From Guillardia theta CCMP2712 (lineage: Eukaryota; Cryptophyceae; Pyrenomonadales; Geminigeraceae): a stretch of 64,000 bases of DNA. This document shows positions 21,635-31,362 of this stretch, piece after piece (the stretch's first letter is position 1; each line of letters starts with the position of its first letter). Location of the stretch: assembly GCF_000315625.1 (NCBI RefSeq), contig NW_005434636.1, positions 207,298 through 271,297 on the forward strand, read 5' to 3'. The notes beneath the pieces are model-generated. The model was not told the origin of the DNA. It saw nothing but the letters and a program-made list of their open reading frames with translations, and ran no database searches. A program made the translations under genes and the position numbers.

Positions 21635-23608
21635 TGAAGACAGTGACGATCGAACGGACCGGCGGTCACTTCGGTGTGTCAGCCGAGGCTCCGGCCAGTG
21701 GGCCAGCCTGCCGCAGTGCGTCCCACCCCGGCGTCGCCGGGCCCCGACCGACCGGTTGAGCCCGTGCCACTGCCGTGACTCGGTGAGGCTCGGTGCCGGC
21801 GTCCGACTCGGTGCCGGCGTACCGGGCGGCAACTTGCGGCAACCGGTATGGTACGGTACTAGTGACCCGGTACCGACCGTCAGAGCTCGGCGGCGGCTCC
21901 GGGCCTCCGGGCCCTGGCCGCCGATTTCAGTATTCCTGTCGCCGCACTAGCGTTTTGTCGGCTACCCTTTCAAGTTGAGTAAAACATAGTACTCCGACCC
22001 GATGAAGTCAGCACGGCATGACTGTGGGCATGACAAGTCAGCATATTTCCAGAGGCAGGCTTGTTATCTTGACGGGCCCCGTGCTCTTTACTACACTGTT
22101 ACTTCCACAAGAGGTTAGTCACAAGATACTCTGATGTCCTCGTGACTTCAACTCTAAACGTTTCGTTTACCTACCCCACAGCCCCCAGTTATGTGTGTTC
22201 CCACCCCCTCCTTTTAAAACTGATCTGACCGTAGTCCCATGTGACAAGATGCGAAGGGCTACAGAGTCGCTGACCTGGGGGTAGTAGTTTGCCTGTCTTT
22301 TGTACGGCCACTGTTATAATATGTTGGCAAGGGAGTTACTTATAGTGAATTACCTAAGGCTTTAATTGAAAAAATCTTTATCTTTGGGGCCACAGACGAG
22401 CGGTGAGAATACAGTTTGATTGAACTAGGTAGGGGTGGGTATATGGGGGCGACTATATGACTGCTGCGTGACCGACTCCTTCTCTCGGATTTGAAAGTTT
22501 AGTACACTCCATCAGTGGTGGGGTCATAGAAAATGGCAATACGGGTGATATATTTGTCTTACGGGTGATATTTACCTATCAAAAGGGGGTAAAATTCAAT
22601 TTCGAGAATCATGGAGGTGGGGTACTCTTTGGAATTCTTACAGGGTAGGGTAGTTTGCGAGAACGTCATCAAGCAAATTTGATTGTACAAGTGTAGGGGT
22701 GGGCACTGAGATATCGGGATAACACCCACATATACCCCCAAATATACCCTCTTTAGAATATGAAATAGGAGGGTGGGGTGTTGCAAAGAGAGGTCCAAGT
22801 GGGGTAGAGTATCAAGTGAAAGGTTGAGGTATTTCGGGTGTGCGCGTGACTGTGCAGCATAAAAACCTTTTGCAACCGATAGGGGGTAGGGTGGTCGAAG
22901 ATAGATAAAACCTCAGGTAGGGTAGTATGATGTCCTGCCCTGGTTCTGAATCTCCCCATGGGTAGTGGGTCTTGTGATCAAAGAACGGGGGTGGGAGTAC
23001 TTTGACTTCCTTGGAGGCAAAGAAAGAGGGGGTAGGGGTACAAACGAGGGTGTGGGGTAGTCCTGGGGGCGGATGTAATAACCAGGTGAAAGCAAATGCG
23101 GTGGGTCAGTGTTTCCCCAAGTATATCAGAGGAGGTAGGGGTGGTGATATCAAGTGAATTACACGCTTCAAAATGGAATTACTGGGGGTAGGGGTGGCAA
23201 GCAAATGCCGCCTAATAGGGTAGGGTACACCGGGACAGAAACTTGTGGCGATGCTGAGAGGAGTTAGGAGAGGAGATAAGAGTCGAATAGTAGAGGAATG
23301 AGGAGAAGGTAAATGGAACCAGGAAGATGAATGGGAAGAAGGTTTGAAAGGAAGTCAACATTCACAGTCATAGCATCTCTAGCTCATGATCGGAGATGGA
23401 TTTCAGGTTGATCCGAATGGATGACAACTTTTGCGATATCTGGCATTTTTGGTTTCGATGCGTGTATGTTTTTGTGAGGACGGAAACTTTTGTTGCAGTG
23501 TTGTTCTTTGCATGCCCTGCGATCAAGGAATCACTCAGCACGGTCTATGTCTAGAGTTCGAACGACTATATCGCATCATGAACTGTTCGATGGTCTCCTG
23601 ACAAGGTG
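21635..23608. repeat. Composite intergenic block: GC-rich palindromic part then G-rich GGGGTAGGG arrays
   Basis: 21650-21960 is very GC-rich with many CCGG, GGCC and CGGCG palindromes. 22400-23240 has dozens of gggta/ggggt runs (for example tgggggtaggggtggc) on the plus strand. No credible gene is seen. Sequence becomes ordinary from about 23250 up to the cyclic-nucleotide-binding gene. Probably a dispersed non-coding repeat. Similar pairs occur at 27.5-29.3, 40.7-41.1 and 57.0-58.1 kb. Confidence 0.6.
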
Positions 23609-24334
23609 ATGCAGGCGAAGGGGATGACAAGTGTGCTGGGCATTTCCAAGCAAACGGACGAGAGTTGCTGCGACAACAAGAGCAACACGCCGGAACCCTC
23701 TGATCTAGCAACCGTGCACTCCAACTCCGCGTACATGACTGACAGCGACACGGAGCGGGACATGCTGAATTTCGAAGTCAACCGCCCTGACGACATCAAC
23801 GACGCGAGCATGATAAAGGAAATCTCCGAGCACCTCGACCTTTCCATAGAGGAGAAAATGGACGCGCTCATGACGTCGACAGCAGTGACGGCTCGGCATG
23901 TTGATGTATCTTGCGTTCGGTTGATAGCCAAGAAGATGAAAACCAGAGTGGTGGAGAAGGATGCGCTGGTAATGAAGAGAGGGTGCACTGGGAGGTGCAT
24001 GTACTGGGTGGTACGCGGATCTTGTGTAGCCTTCTTTAACGGGCAGTGCTTCGAGCCAAGAGGGAGGGGACAGTGCTTTGGGGAGGTGGCAGTGGTGAAT
24101 GTTTGCAATAAGATGAGGGAGGGTGTGACGCTGGAGGAGGCGATCAAGACGAGTAGGAGGATGACGGACGTGGTGGCGCTGGAGCAGACAGTGCTCATTG
24201 AGCTGGATGCCGTGGATGCTCTGCCGCTAGTGAGGACAGCACCCAACCTGTGGCGTACACTGGAGGATCTAGCCAAGTTTCGAGTGAATCGAGTCAAAGT
24301 GGCGAGCGAGGAATGCTCGCAAGAGAAGGCATGA
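23609..24334 (+). CDS. Cyclic-nucleotide-binding (CNB/CAP-type) domain protein
   Basis: 241 residues, single exon, ATG at 23609. The first 90 residues are acidic and polar. A CNB beta-roll follows: VSCVRLIAKKMKTRVVEKDA, RGCTGRCMYWVVRGSCVAFF (the conserved G-x-M/Y-x-V-x-G strand), GQCFGEVAVVNV (phosphate-binding cassette start with the family Glu) and SRRMTDVVALEQTVLIELDA, with an Arg at the phosphate-contact position. Between the FGE and the Arg there are about 28 residues where the family usually has 8-10, so the cassette carries an insertion. No kinase or channel segment is attached. It may be a stand-alone regulatory subunit. cAMP/cGMP binding is uncertain because of the insertion. Confidence 0.78.
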   Translation: MQAKGMTSVLGISKQTDESCCDNKSNTPEPSDLATVHSNSAYMTDSDTERDMLNFEVNRPDDINDASMIKEISEHLDLSIEEKMDALMTSTAVTARHVDVSCVRLIAKKMKTRVVEKDALVMKRGCTGRCMYWVVRGSCVAFFNGQCFEPRGRGQCFGEVAVVNVCNKMREGVTLEEAIKTSRRMTDVVALEQTVLIELDAVDALPLVRTAPNLWRTLEDLAKFRVNRVKVASEECSQEKA

Positions 24335-24642
24335 CGTGTAACTCATCATGTGGTAACTTTGTATGAGAGGGGTAGAGATAGACTTTAACTGAGATATCAT
24401 GTTGTATTTTGTTGTGAAGTAAATCGTTTGCACTGCAACTTTCTACACGACTGTTTGACAACCACAGCACTCTAGGAGGCAACGTCCGTTAGCAGAGGAA
24501 CACATATCTCATCCTCCCCGTGCCGCTCCCCCCTCCTCGCCCTCGTGCTGGCGACGGCATCGGATCGCTGCTTCAGCAGATCAGCGTCCAGTTGATCTTC
24601 AGCCTGACAGCGCGTCATTTCATTTCACGTCCCCACCCTAGC
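24335..24642. other. Convergent 3' spacer
   Basis: 3' flanks of the CNB gene and the MFS transporter gene. No coding signal is seen. Confidence 0.65.
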
Positions 24643-27240
24643 TCAGTAGACCTGCATCCTGAGGTACTCGCCCTTGAAACTCCAGGAGACGCAGCAAGAG
24701 GCGATCAGCACTCCAACCTGATGGATCGCCCGTCATGTATCCCATCCTCCGGCTCCTGCTGCTCCTGCCCCTGCCCCTGCCCCTGCCCCTGCCCCTGCCC
24801 CTGCCCCTGCCCCTTCGAGACAACGTTCTGCTCCTCCTTCTCTTGCACTTCCTCCTCCTCTTACCATGAGAGCAAGAGAATAGCTGGCATCCCGTGTAGG
24901 CTCAAGGACAGTCCCGTAGATCCAAGTCGAGTTCACGCATTGGAGGCAGGAGGGAAAGTGGCAAGGGATTGTGGGGTCGGGTAGGAGGGAGTACCCCTCC
25001 CTACAAGCATAGTTGCCAGCGAGGTACTCCATCCCTGCAATGAGGAGCACGCCGCAAACCTACAGAGGGCATGAGGAATAGACGGGAGGGGAGGGAAGCG
25101 TTCCTGTCCGCCCAAGACAAGGAGCGAGCTTGAGAGGGCCTCTGACGTCGGGAAAGAACACTCGGCTCCGAGCTCGAGACCAATCTGACAAGAGAGTGAT
25201 CGGAGGGGAGGAGAAGGGAGGGGGAGGGAGGGGGAGGGGAGGAGGTTCACCGGTAAGAGAGGAACAAGAAAGAAACCTGAAGTTGAAGGGGAGGTGAGGG
25301 AGGAACAGAAGAAGCACATGCAATGCTTACCCGCCATGAAACCAACGGCGGATAGGAAGATATCACCATGAGATGGAGACAGGAAGACGTAGCAGAGCAG
25401 GATGATCTGTAGGAACAACGAGACGAGGAGAACGAGGAGCAGCAAGGAAGTAGAAGGAGAGGAGGAGGAGAGGGTTGGAGAGGAGACAAGTCAGGCACAC
25501 TGTGCGGAGGAGGACTGGATCATCACAGTGAAGACGCTGACGGTGAGCATCCTCTGCATGGTCTCCCTCAACCGTTTGCTCCTGTCGAGGTACGAGCCGA
25601 TGGCAGCCGAGCCGCAAACACCTCCGATGAGGATGAAAGTTCCTGTTCAACCCCGTCAGCTGCCCAGCACGTCGGGCGCCTCTTGACCGAGCAGGCCGGC
25701 CTGATCGTCAGTGTATCCTGCGAGAGACTTGAGGGAGGACGAGGGGAGAGGCAAGAGGACCAGCAGGGTGCATCAAGTCTCCGATGAGGGTGGAGATGGC
25801 GTTGAAGACCCCGAACCCTGAGAGGAGGGTGTAAGTGCCCAAGGTTGCGAGTTGAGTGAGAGAGGAAGCAGAGGGTGGGATGGCAGGGAGGCAGGGAGGC
25901 AGGAATGCCAGCAGGGAGGGGAGGAAAGGGGAGGAATGGGGAAAAAGAGAGGGAAGGAGGGAGGGAGGGAGGGAGGGAAGGAGGGAGGGAGGGAGGGAGG
26001 GAGGGACAGGGAGGGACAGGGAGGGAGGGAGGGACAGGGAGGGACAGGGAGGGACAGGGAGGGAGGGAGGAATATGGAGGAAGCGAGTACAGAAGACAAG
26101 ATGATCACGTTCGGAGGTGGAGGTCACCTAGGCTGAAAACGACGAAGAGAACAAGGAAGTTGAAAGAGCTGATACAATCTTTCATCTCGGTGAAGAGATG
26201 ATACAAGCCCTCCTCTCCTCGCTTGACCACCACCATCTCATTCATCTCCTCCGGAGTTCGCTCGACAGAGAAAGCCGACGTGATGCAGAAAGTTGCCAAG
26301 GTGAAGGAGCAGAGAGCTGTCGCAGCAAGTGCTTGCATGCTCACCAGTCTGCAACCCACTCTTCAACGATCAGAGGACCGAGGCATGGCATGCAGACCGT
26401 TGGAAGTCGGGGAGGAGAGGAAGGGAGGAGGAGGACGAGTTGGTGGGAGAGATCAGCATGGGCGAAACCCCAAGCCCGATGCCTGCACCAGGGCTCCGCA
26501 CTCAGGCCCTGTCGAGCAGTGAAGGCATTCTCACCGGAGCCGACGGCGTTAGACATGGAGGCGATGGATGTCGCCAAGTTTCTCTCGTGCTGAGGGAAGT
26601 AAGCTGAGGTGCCGACATGCTCAGTCAGAAGCGCCAACGAGCAAGTCGCCAGTCATGACGACTCACCTGCTGAGAGCGCGGCAGGCGCGTTCATGAACAC
26701 GACGTTGGCGATGGATTGAATGATCTGGCCAGTGAGCAGAGACTGGAAGCCATCGGAGGCTCCTCCCGATATCCTCATCCTGGAAGAACAAGCTGTCAAA
26801 CCTGCGGAGGGCGGAGCAGTCTACCACGATCCCACGCATGTCAGTAAGGTCGCTGCGATCACCCCGACCGACAGCCCGAACTTCTCCAGGAAGAAGGCAG
26901 CCGGGAACACGAACAGGACGTACACAATCTGCAAGAGCATGTCAAAGAGAATAAGGAGAGCGAGGAACACAACCATGTTACAGCTGGTCAGACTGTCGGC
27001 AAGGTCAGAGCTGACATGATAGAATCGCTGGACATCTGGAGGAAAAGAGTGAAGAGAGGGGCACCAACGCTGTCCTGCATCTTGTTTACCTGTAGCGATC
27101 GGCGCAAACGTGATAATTTGAACTGGATGAAAGCTACGTCAATTCGCGAAAGATCCTCTAAGGTAGAGACCTGTGTTGGATATACATGCGGCCGAGAAGG
27201 CAAGTAGCATCAACCATCGCAACATCCCGAACCGCTGCAT
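24643..27240 (-). CDS. MFS transporter of the SLC49/FLVCR-like (heme/choline-type exporter) family
   Basis: Polytopic membrane transporter. First ten exons, closing in phase except the tenth 3' end: 27240-27171, 27122-27090, 27035-26825, 26779-26667, 26603-26535, 26482-26437, 26348-26128, 25817-25761, 25717-25688, 25642-about 25530. Family signatures: RWLMLLAFSA, IITFAPIAT, EKFGLSVGV, NAPAALSAAYFPQHERNLAT (the P-x-E-R loop), LGFGVFNAISTLIGDLMHPAG, GYTDDQAGLLG and GSYLDRSKR. In later exons come GLELGAECSFPTSEALSSSL, matching the conserved late-helix motif, and VCGVLLIAGMEYLAG. The C-terminus is probably GEYLRMQVY with stop at 24643-24645. Substrate cannot be told from sequence. Later boundaries, particularly 25530-24640, are approximate. 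The long Pro/Leu ORFs over 25850-26080 come from an intronic GGGA repeat. Confidence 0.85.
25948..26070. repeat. (GGGA)n microsatellite in a transporter intron
   Basis: GGGA/GGGACA repeats within the intron between the transporter exons 26348-26128 and 25817-25761. A (CCCCTG)n array at 24765-24812 lies in another intron or the 3' part of the same gene. Confidence 0.9.
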
Positions 27241-29652
27241 TCTTCTCCCGCAACGACACCGGCCTGTGGCGCTGATATCCCACGACCACTCTCTCTAACT
27301 CTCCATCTGGCTTCTCAAATCGACCCGATCCTGTTCAAACCTTTCCGCCCTCTTGTTCCACTTCCCGCTAAGCTTTGACGAAGAGAGCTTGTATCTTTGG
27401 CTGAGTCTCTGCATGAGCTTGCTGAAATCCCTCTTTTCCCCCTTCCCCTTCCCCCTTTCCCTCCCTCCTTCCCCTCCCTCCCTCCTCCTCTACTGAGGAC
27501 ATGGTCTACTCAACCTGTAGTTGAGGAGCTTCATTTTTGATCGGACTCACTTTGATTGAGTGCACCACGACCATCGGGGGCCGGCACTGCCCGGCCTGCT
27601 GGGCCGTGGCCCGGGCGGCCCGGGTTGCAACTCAAGGCCCTGAGAGTCGAGGAGGCTTGACCCTCGTTTAACTCAGTGATACCTTCACTTGATAGTAACT
27701 GGCAGACTCAGCTGTCCGATCTCGAAGTCCCGGCCCGGTCCGGCCCGGGCTCAGTGACTCGGAACTTAATCGGATTATCATAGTATAGCCTGATCCGACG
27801 GACTCATCCGCTGCCCGTGATGGAACGTATGCCAGCCGTGCCAGTCAGATAGCGCCGAGTTAACAAAAACTCTCCTGTAAACCATCTTGTTAAGGTCCTC
27901 TCATGTCTGGATGCTTTGGTTTCAACCGTGTTTCAGCATCCTAGCATACACTCTATCTCTCATGTGCTCCTCAATTCTGTTTTTGTGTGCATTAAACGTG
28001 ACTCGGTCTTGAGCAAAAACTGTCTTGTTCAAATTACAACTAAGGTCGATGTGGTATCTGCGTGACTTTGGACTAGTACAAGTCTAATAAACTTGTATTC
28101 CGGGTGTTCATCGAGTCCGCAGGCCCTGCCGTTTCCGAGGCCCTTGCCAAGTTGAAAGTGTCGCCAGCCACTGTACTTCACAGGCTACTGTACTAGGCGA
28201 GTGGCACGGCCCGGGGGGCCGCCCGGCGAGCGGCTGAACCTGTTGAACAGCCGGCATTTGACGGCCGTTCAACAGTTGTGACATTAAATTCACTCATCAA
28301 AGCTGAATAACTGCTTTTCGGGGTCACGTCCCCGCATTGAAGTCCATTGCTAGCAACCCCACTACTGACAGGTATCCCCTGGGTTCGTCTCCTTCAAGCT
28401 CTTGGTTCTACGGCTCTTTGCTGACATAGTTGCGGCGAGCCGGACTACCCCCGCTAGCAGGTCAAACGAGAGGCCTGAGCCGAAACTTGCGACGGTTCGA
28501 ATCTGAAAGGAGCTTTAGTGGTAGTGTTATCCACGATCGTAAAACTATTTCGTGATATCCCTGCAGTACCGGTCCTGTCATGTGATGTTCACCCCTGTTT
28601 TCAACACCACCCCTCTACGTTCACCGCGTGACCGGCTCTGAAAACAGCATCTGAGATCACCGATGACATTTTAACATTTTAAACAGGGGTGTAGGTAGGC
28701 CCGTGACCATCACCAGGGGGTACTGCCACCGATGTACGATTCTGAAGGGTCTACTAGCTACTGGGGGTAGGGTACGTTCAAGGGTGAAGTTTGGTGGGGA
28801 GACGTGGGGGTGGTGGGGGTTATAGTGGTCGAGGGACCGTACAGACTTGTAGCCATCCCACTGAAAGGACTACCCCCTGGCTAGACTCTTTTTTCAGTGG
28901 GTGGTGGGGGTAGGGTCATAGTGGCAAGATTGATACAGTAAACTGGAACTCCTCGTAGACAGCACAGCGGGTCGAGGGAACTTGGGGTGGGGTGGTAAGA
29001 GATGGAGTAGGGGTGCATATGACTGTACAAGAAAGGGTGATATGGGGTGGTCTTGGTAAGGAGGGACTGGTGGGTTACCTTCAAGTTGATCTTGATCGGC
29101 TTGAGACCTTACAGGGACACTGACGGGGGGTACTCAACAGTAGGGTGGGTACAGTCAGCCAAGGGGTGCAGGAGAATGGTATGAGGGTACTGGAGGGGTA
29201 CAATACCCACGATTAGACGGATATAAATAGGGGTGGTGGTGAGTGGAAAGATTTCAGGGGTGCAAATTGGGCGGGTGGGGGTAGGTAAACAAGGTTGAGG
29301 GTGCCGCGCGAGATGAATGAGCTATTATTACGGAAGGGGGCGAGATAAGGAAGAGGAGAGAGGAGAGATAAGCGAGGAGAGGAGAGGAGAGGAGAGGAGA
29401 GGAGAGGAGAGGAGAGGAGAGGAGAGGAGAGGAGAGATACAGAGAGATACAGGAGAGGGAACTTAGGTTAGGTGAACAAGCGAGGCTGCGAGAAAACGAG
29501 GTTCAAGAAGCAATAATACCTTCAATATGAGGTCAGGAGACTCTCTGTTGAGGAATCAAGTCTGAAGGATCAAAGCTATTCTGAATATTCATCGTAAAAC
29601 TGAACTTCAATACACAAGGACGTCCCAGTGATCGAATGGATTTCTCTCGGCC
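27241..29652. repeat. Composite intergenic block: GC-rich palindromic part, G-rich arrays, then GAGAG repeat
   Basis: 27570-27860 and 28110-28510 hold CCGG/GGCC palindromes (gcccgggcggcccggg, ggcacggcccggggggccgcccgg) and the motif ccggcatttgacggccgttcaac. 28600-29300 holds G-run clusters of GGGGTAGGG/GGGTGGGG type. 29370-29437 is a perfect GAGAG array. No gene is seen over 2.4 kb. The only ORFs are short and G-rich in composition. Confidence 0.6.
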
Positions 29653-31047
29653 ATGAAAGAGAGTACTACAACAGCTTCTGGTTGTAATCAAGACAAAACC
29701 ATGCATCCTGAAAAGGGCTCAACTGACGAGGCCCAGGAGATGATAATCGATCTCTTGACCCAGAAGGAACTCGAGAAGAAGCGCATGATCAACTGGTGTA
29801 GAAATGCCACAATTGTTCATCCAAAGATTGTACCCCGCTCTGCGAGATCAATTTTACAAGCTGCCAGCATGGCAGTACTGCGGCATTACAGCGAGAGCTT
29901 TTGCTGCTCACTGTTGCATGACATGCACACTCTGCTGAATCAGAAGCATCATAACTTCCTGTTGAACCGATGGTTGAGCGACATGAAGCGAAGGGGAGGG
30001 ATACTTTCGTTCAAAAGCGAGTGGAACGAAATCGCCAACCTCAACCCTCTTGCAAAGAGGATCTGCAAGCCCATCTATCTCATGGCCCTGGCGCACATCC
30101 TGCAGAAGAACATCATCGTGGTTGAGTGCGAGTCAAGGAGACACACCGGAAAGCACTCCTCCCCCCTCAAAGTCAGCAGCGGGGTGCAAGGGATTTATCT
30201 GCCGCTCGACCTGGAGACATGTTCCCAGGAATTTCTGATGTTCGCATTCATTGGAAACGACGTCTACCTACTTGAGGCCCCTGAGAACGCGGTACGCTCC
30301 CCTTCCGATTGCCCTCCTCCTCCCTGCCCTCCTCCTCCTTGCCCGAACTCCCGTGCGCTCGTCGCATTTGCCGCTGACCACCCCCCGCAGAGCAAGGTGA
30401 TGTTTCCCCTGGTCACCTGCAAGGGCTCGCTGCTGCCCGTCAAGTTCTTGAAGGATACGGAGAGCGAGGACGAATGCTTGAAGTCCTACCTGTCTGTCGT
30501 AGCTGCAGACGTCTTCCCCAACCTCGTCGACCCTGACTTCCCTAACGGAGTTCCGGTCTTGTGCGCGCAGTTCGAGAGGGCGACGGTCTCGGGCCACCTG
30601 GACCATTCGCTCACCATCACGTCAGGGCAGGACTGCAACGCCGGCAACTTGGATGCTGAGAAAGAATCGTCTGACGACGAGCTTGTCCTCCCTGGAGGAG
30701 CTCAGAGGGTTCTTAGCGGACATGCCTTCGAGAGGACGGGATCTGACCATGGCCGAACTTTCAGCATTCCCTTCAGGGACGAGGACTCTCCTAGGAGCTT
30801 CGCGATGGGCGGGTTGAGGAGGATCAACAGCGACACGGCTCTGCACAGTTACGGAGGAGACGACTTGAACGTCATGCAGCCCGGAGTCCTGCTGCAGAAA
30901 TGTCTGACGAACCTCAAGGCGGACGACTGCTTCGCAAGGAGCGGGACACCGCCACGGCCACGAGCGAGTGACCAGCACGACAGCAGCCCTGAAGGATCTG
31001 AGAGGAGGGTGACCTTCGGGCTGAACGAGACCATCATCTTAGGATGA
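29653..31047 (+). CDS. A20-like OTU-domain protein, probable pseudo-deubiquitinase
   Basis: Two exons, 29653-30291 and 30391-31047, separated by a 99-bp GT-AG intron (Pro/Cys-rich if read through), giving 431 residues. The first half follows the A20/OTUD7-type OTU fold: SILQAASMAV (family C-L-L-N-A-A-S), FLLNRWLSDM, SEWNEIANL, IYLMALAHILQKNIIVVE, GIYLPLDLETC, then FPLVTCKGSLLPVKFLKD. The position of the catalytic Cys is Ser66, and the His-Phe of the family's HF..LV motif reads Asp203-Val204. Both catalytic residues therefore appear lost while the fold signature is kept. Residues 300-431 are Ser/Asp-rich and probably disordered. A role in binding rather than cutting ubiquitin chains is inference. 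The alignment was done by eye. Confidence 0.72.
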   Translation: MKESTTTASGCNQDKTMHPEKGSTDEAQEMIIDLLTQKELEKKRMINWCRNATIVHPKIVPRSARSILQAASMAVLRHYSESFCCSLLHDMHTLLNQKHHNFLLNRWLSDMKRRGGILSFKSEWNEIANLNPLAKRICKPIYLMALAHILQKNIIVVECESRRHTGKHSSPLKVSSGVQGIYLPLDLETCSQEFLMFAFIGNDVYLLEAPENAVRSPSDCPPPPCPPPPCPNSRALVAFAADHPPQSKVMFPLVTCKGSLLPVKFLKDTESEDECLKSYLSVVAADVFPNLVDPDFPNGVPVLCAQFERATVSGHLDHSLTITSGQDCNAGNLDAEKESSDDELVLPGGAQRVLSGHAFERTGSDHGRTFSIPFRDEDSPRSFAMGGLRRINSDTALHSYGGDDLNVMQPGVLLQKCLTNLKADDCFARSGTPPRPRASDQHDSSPEGSERRVTFGLNETIILG

Positions 31048-31362
31048 TGAGCCCCGTGCTTGTCTGCTGTATATACGAGATGGGATGTAAGCGCACTGGG
31101 AATCTTCTGAAGTAGTTTTGAGAGGAGGTGATTTTCTTTTTTTGAGCCTGTTGATATCGAATGATGAGAATTCCAAAGAATTCATACCCACCAGAGACAC
31201 AAGGCGAACATCAAACATTTATTTCTGATCGCACACTCCTTTCTTGCACTTTGCCCCTTCACTTCAGATTAGAATTGTTTGTTACACCTCCGTATGAATC
31301 ATGTGGATATCAAATATCTACATCCAAGTCCACTCTTGCCACTCTGCATCTCCACATCCCCT
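31048..31362. other. Convergent spacer
   Basis: AT-richer 3' flanks of the OTU-like gene and the coiled-coil gene. No gene is seen. Confidence 0.65.

Noticed and set aside
21660-21978. ORFs in the GC-rich block after the lyase gene
   Set aside because: Composition-driven, no splice or start context, and the block recurs between other genes.
22400-23240. Telomere-like repeat
   Set aside because: GGGGTAGGG runs are irregularly spaced and interspersed, not a uniform tandem telomeric array.
28430-28520. tRNA-like ggttcgaatc B-box sequence
   Set aside because: No T-stem or acceptor pairing could be built around it.
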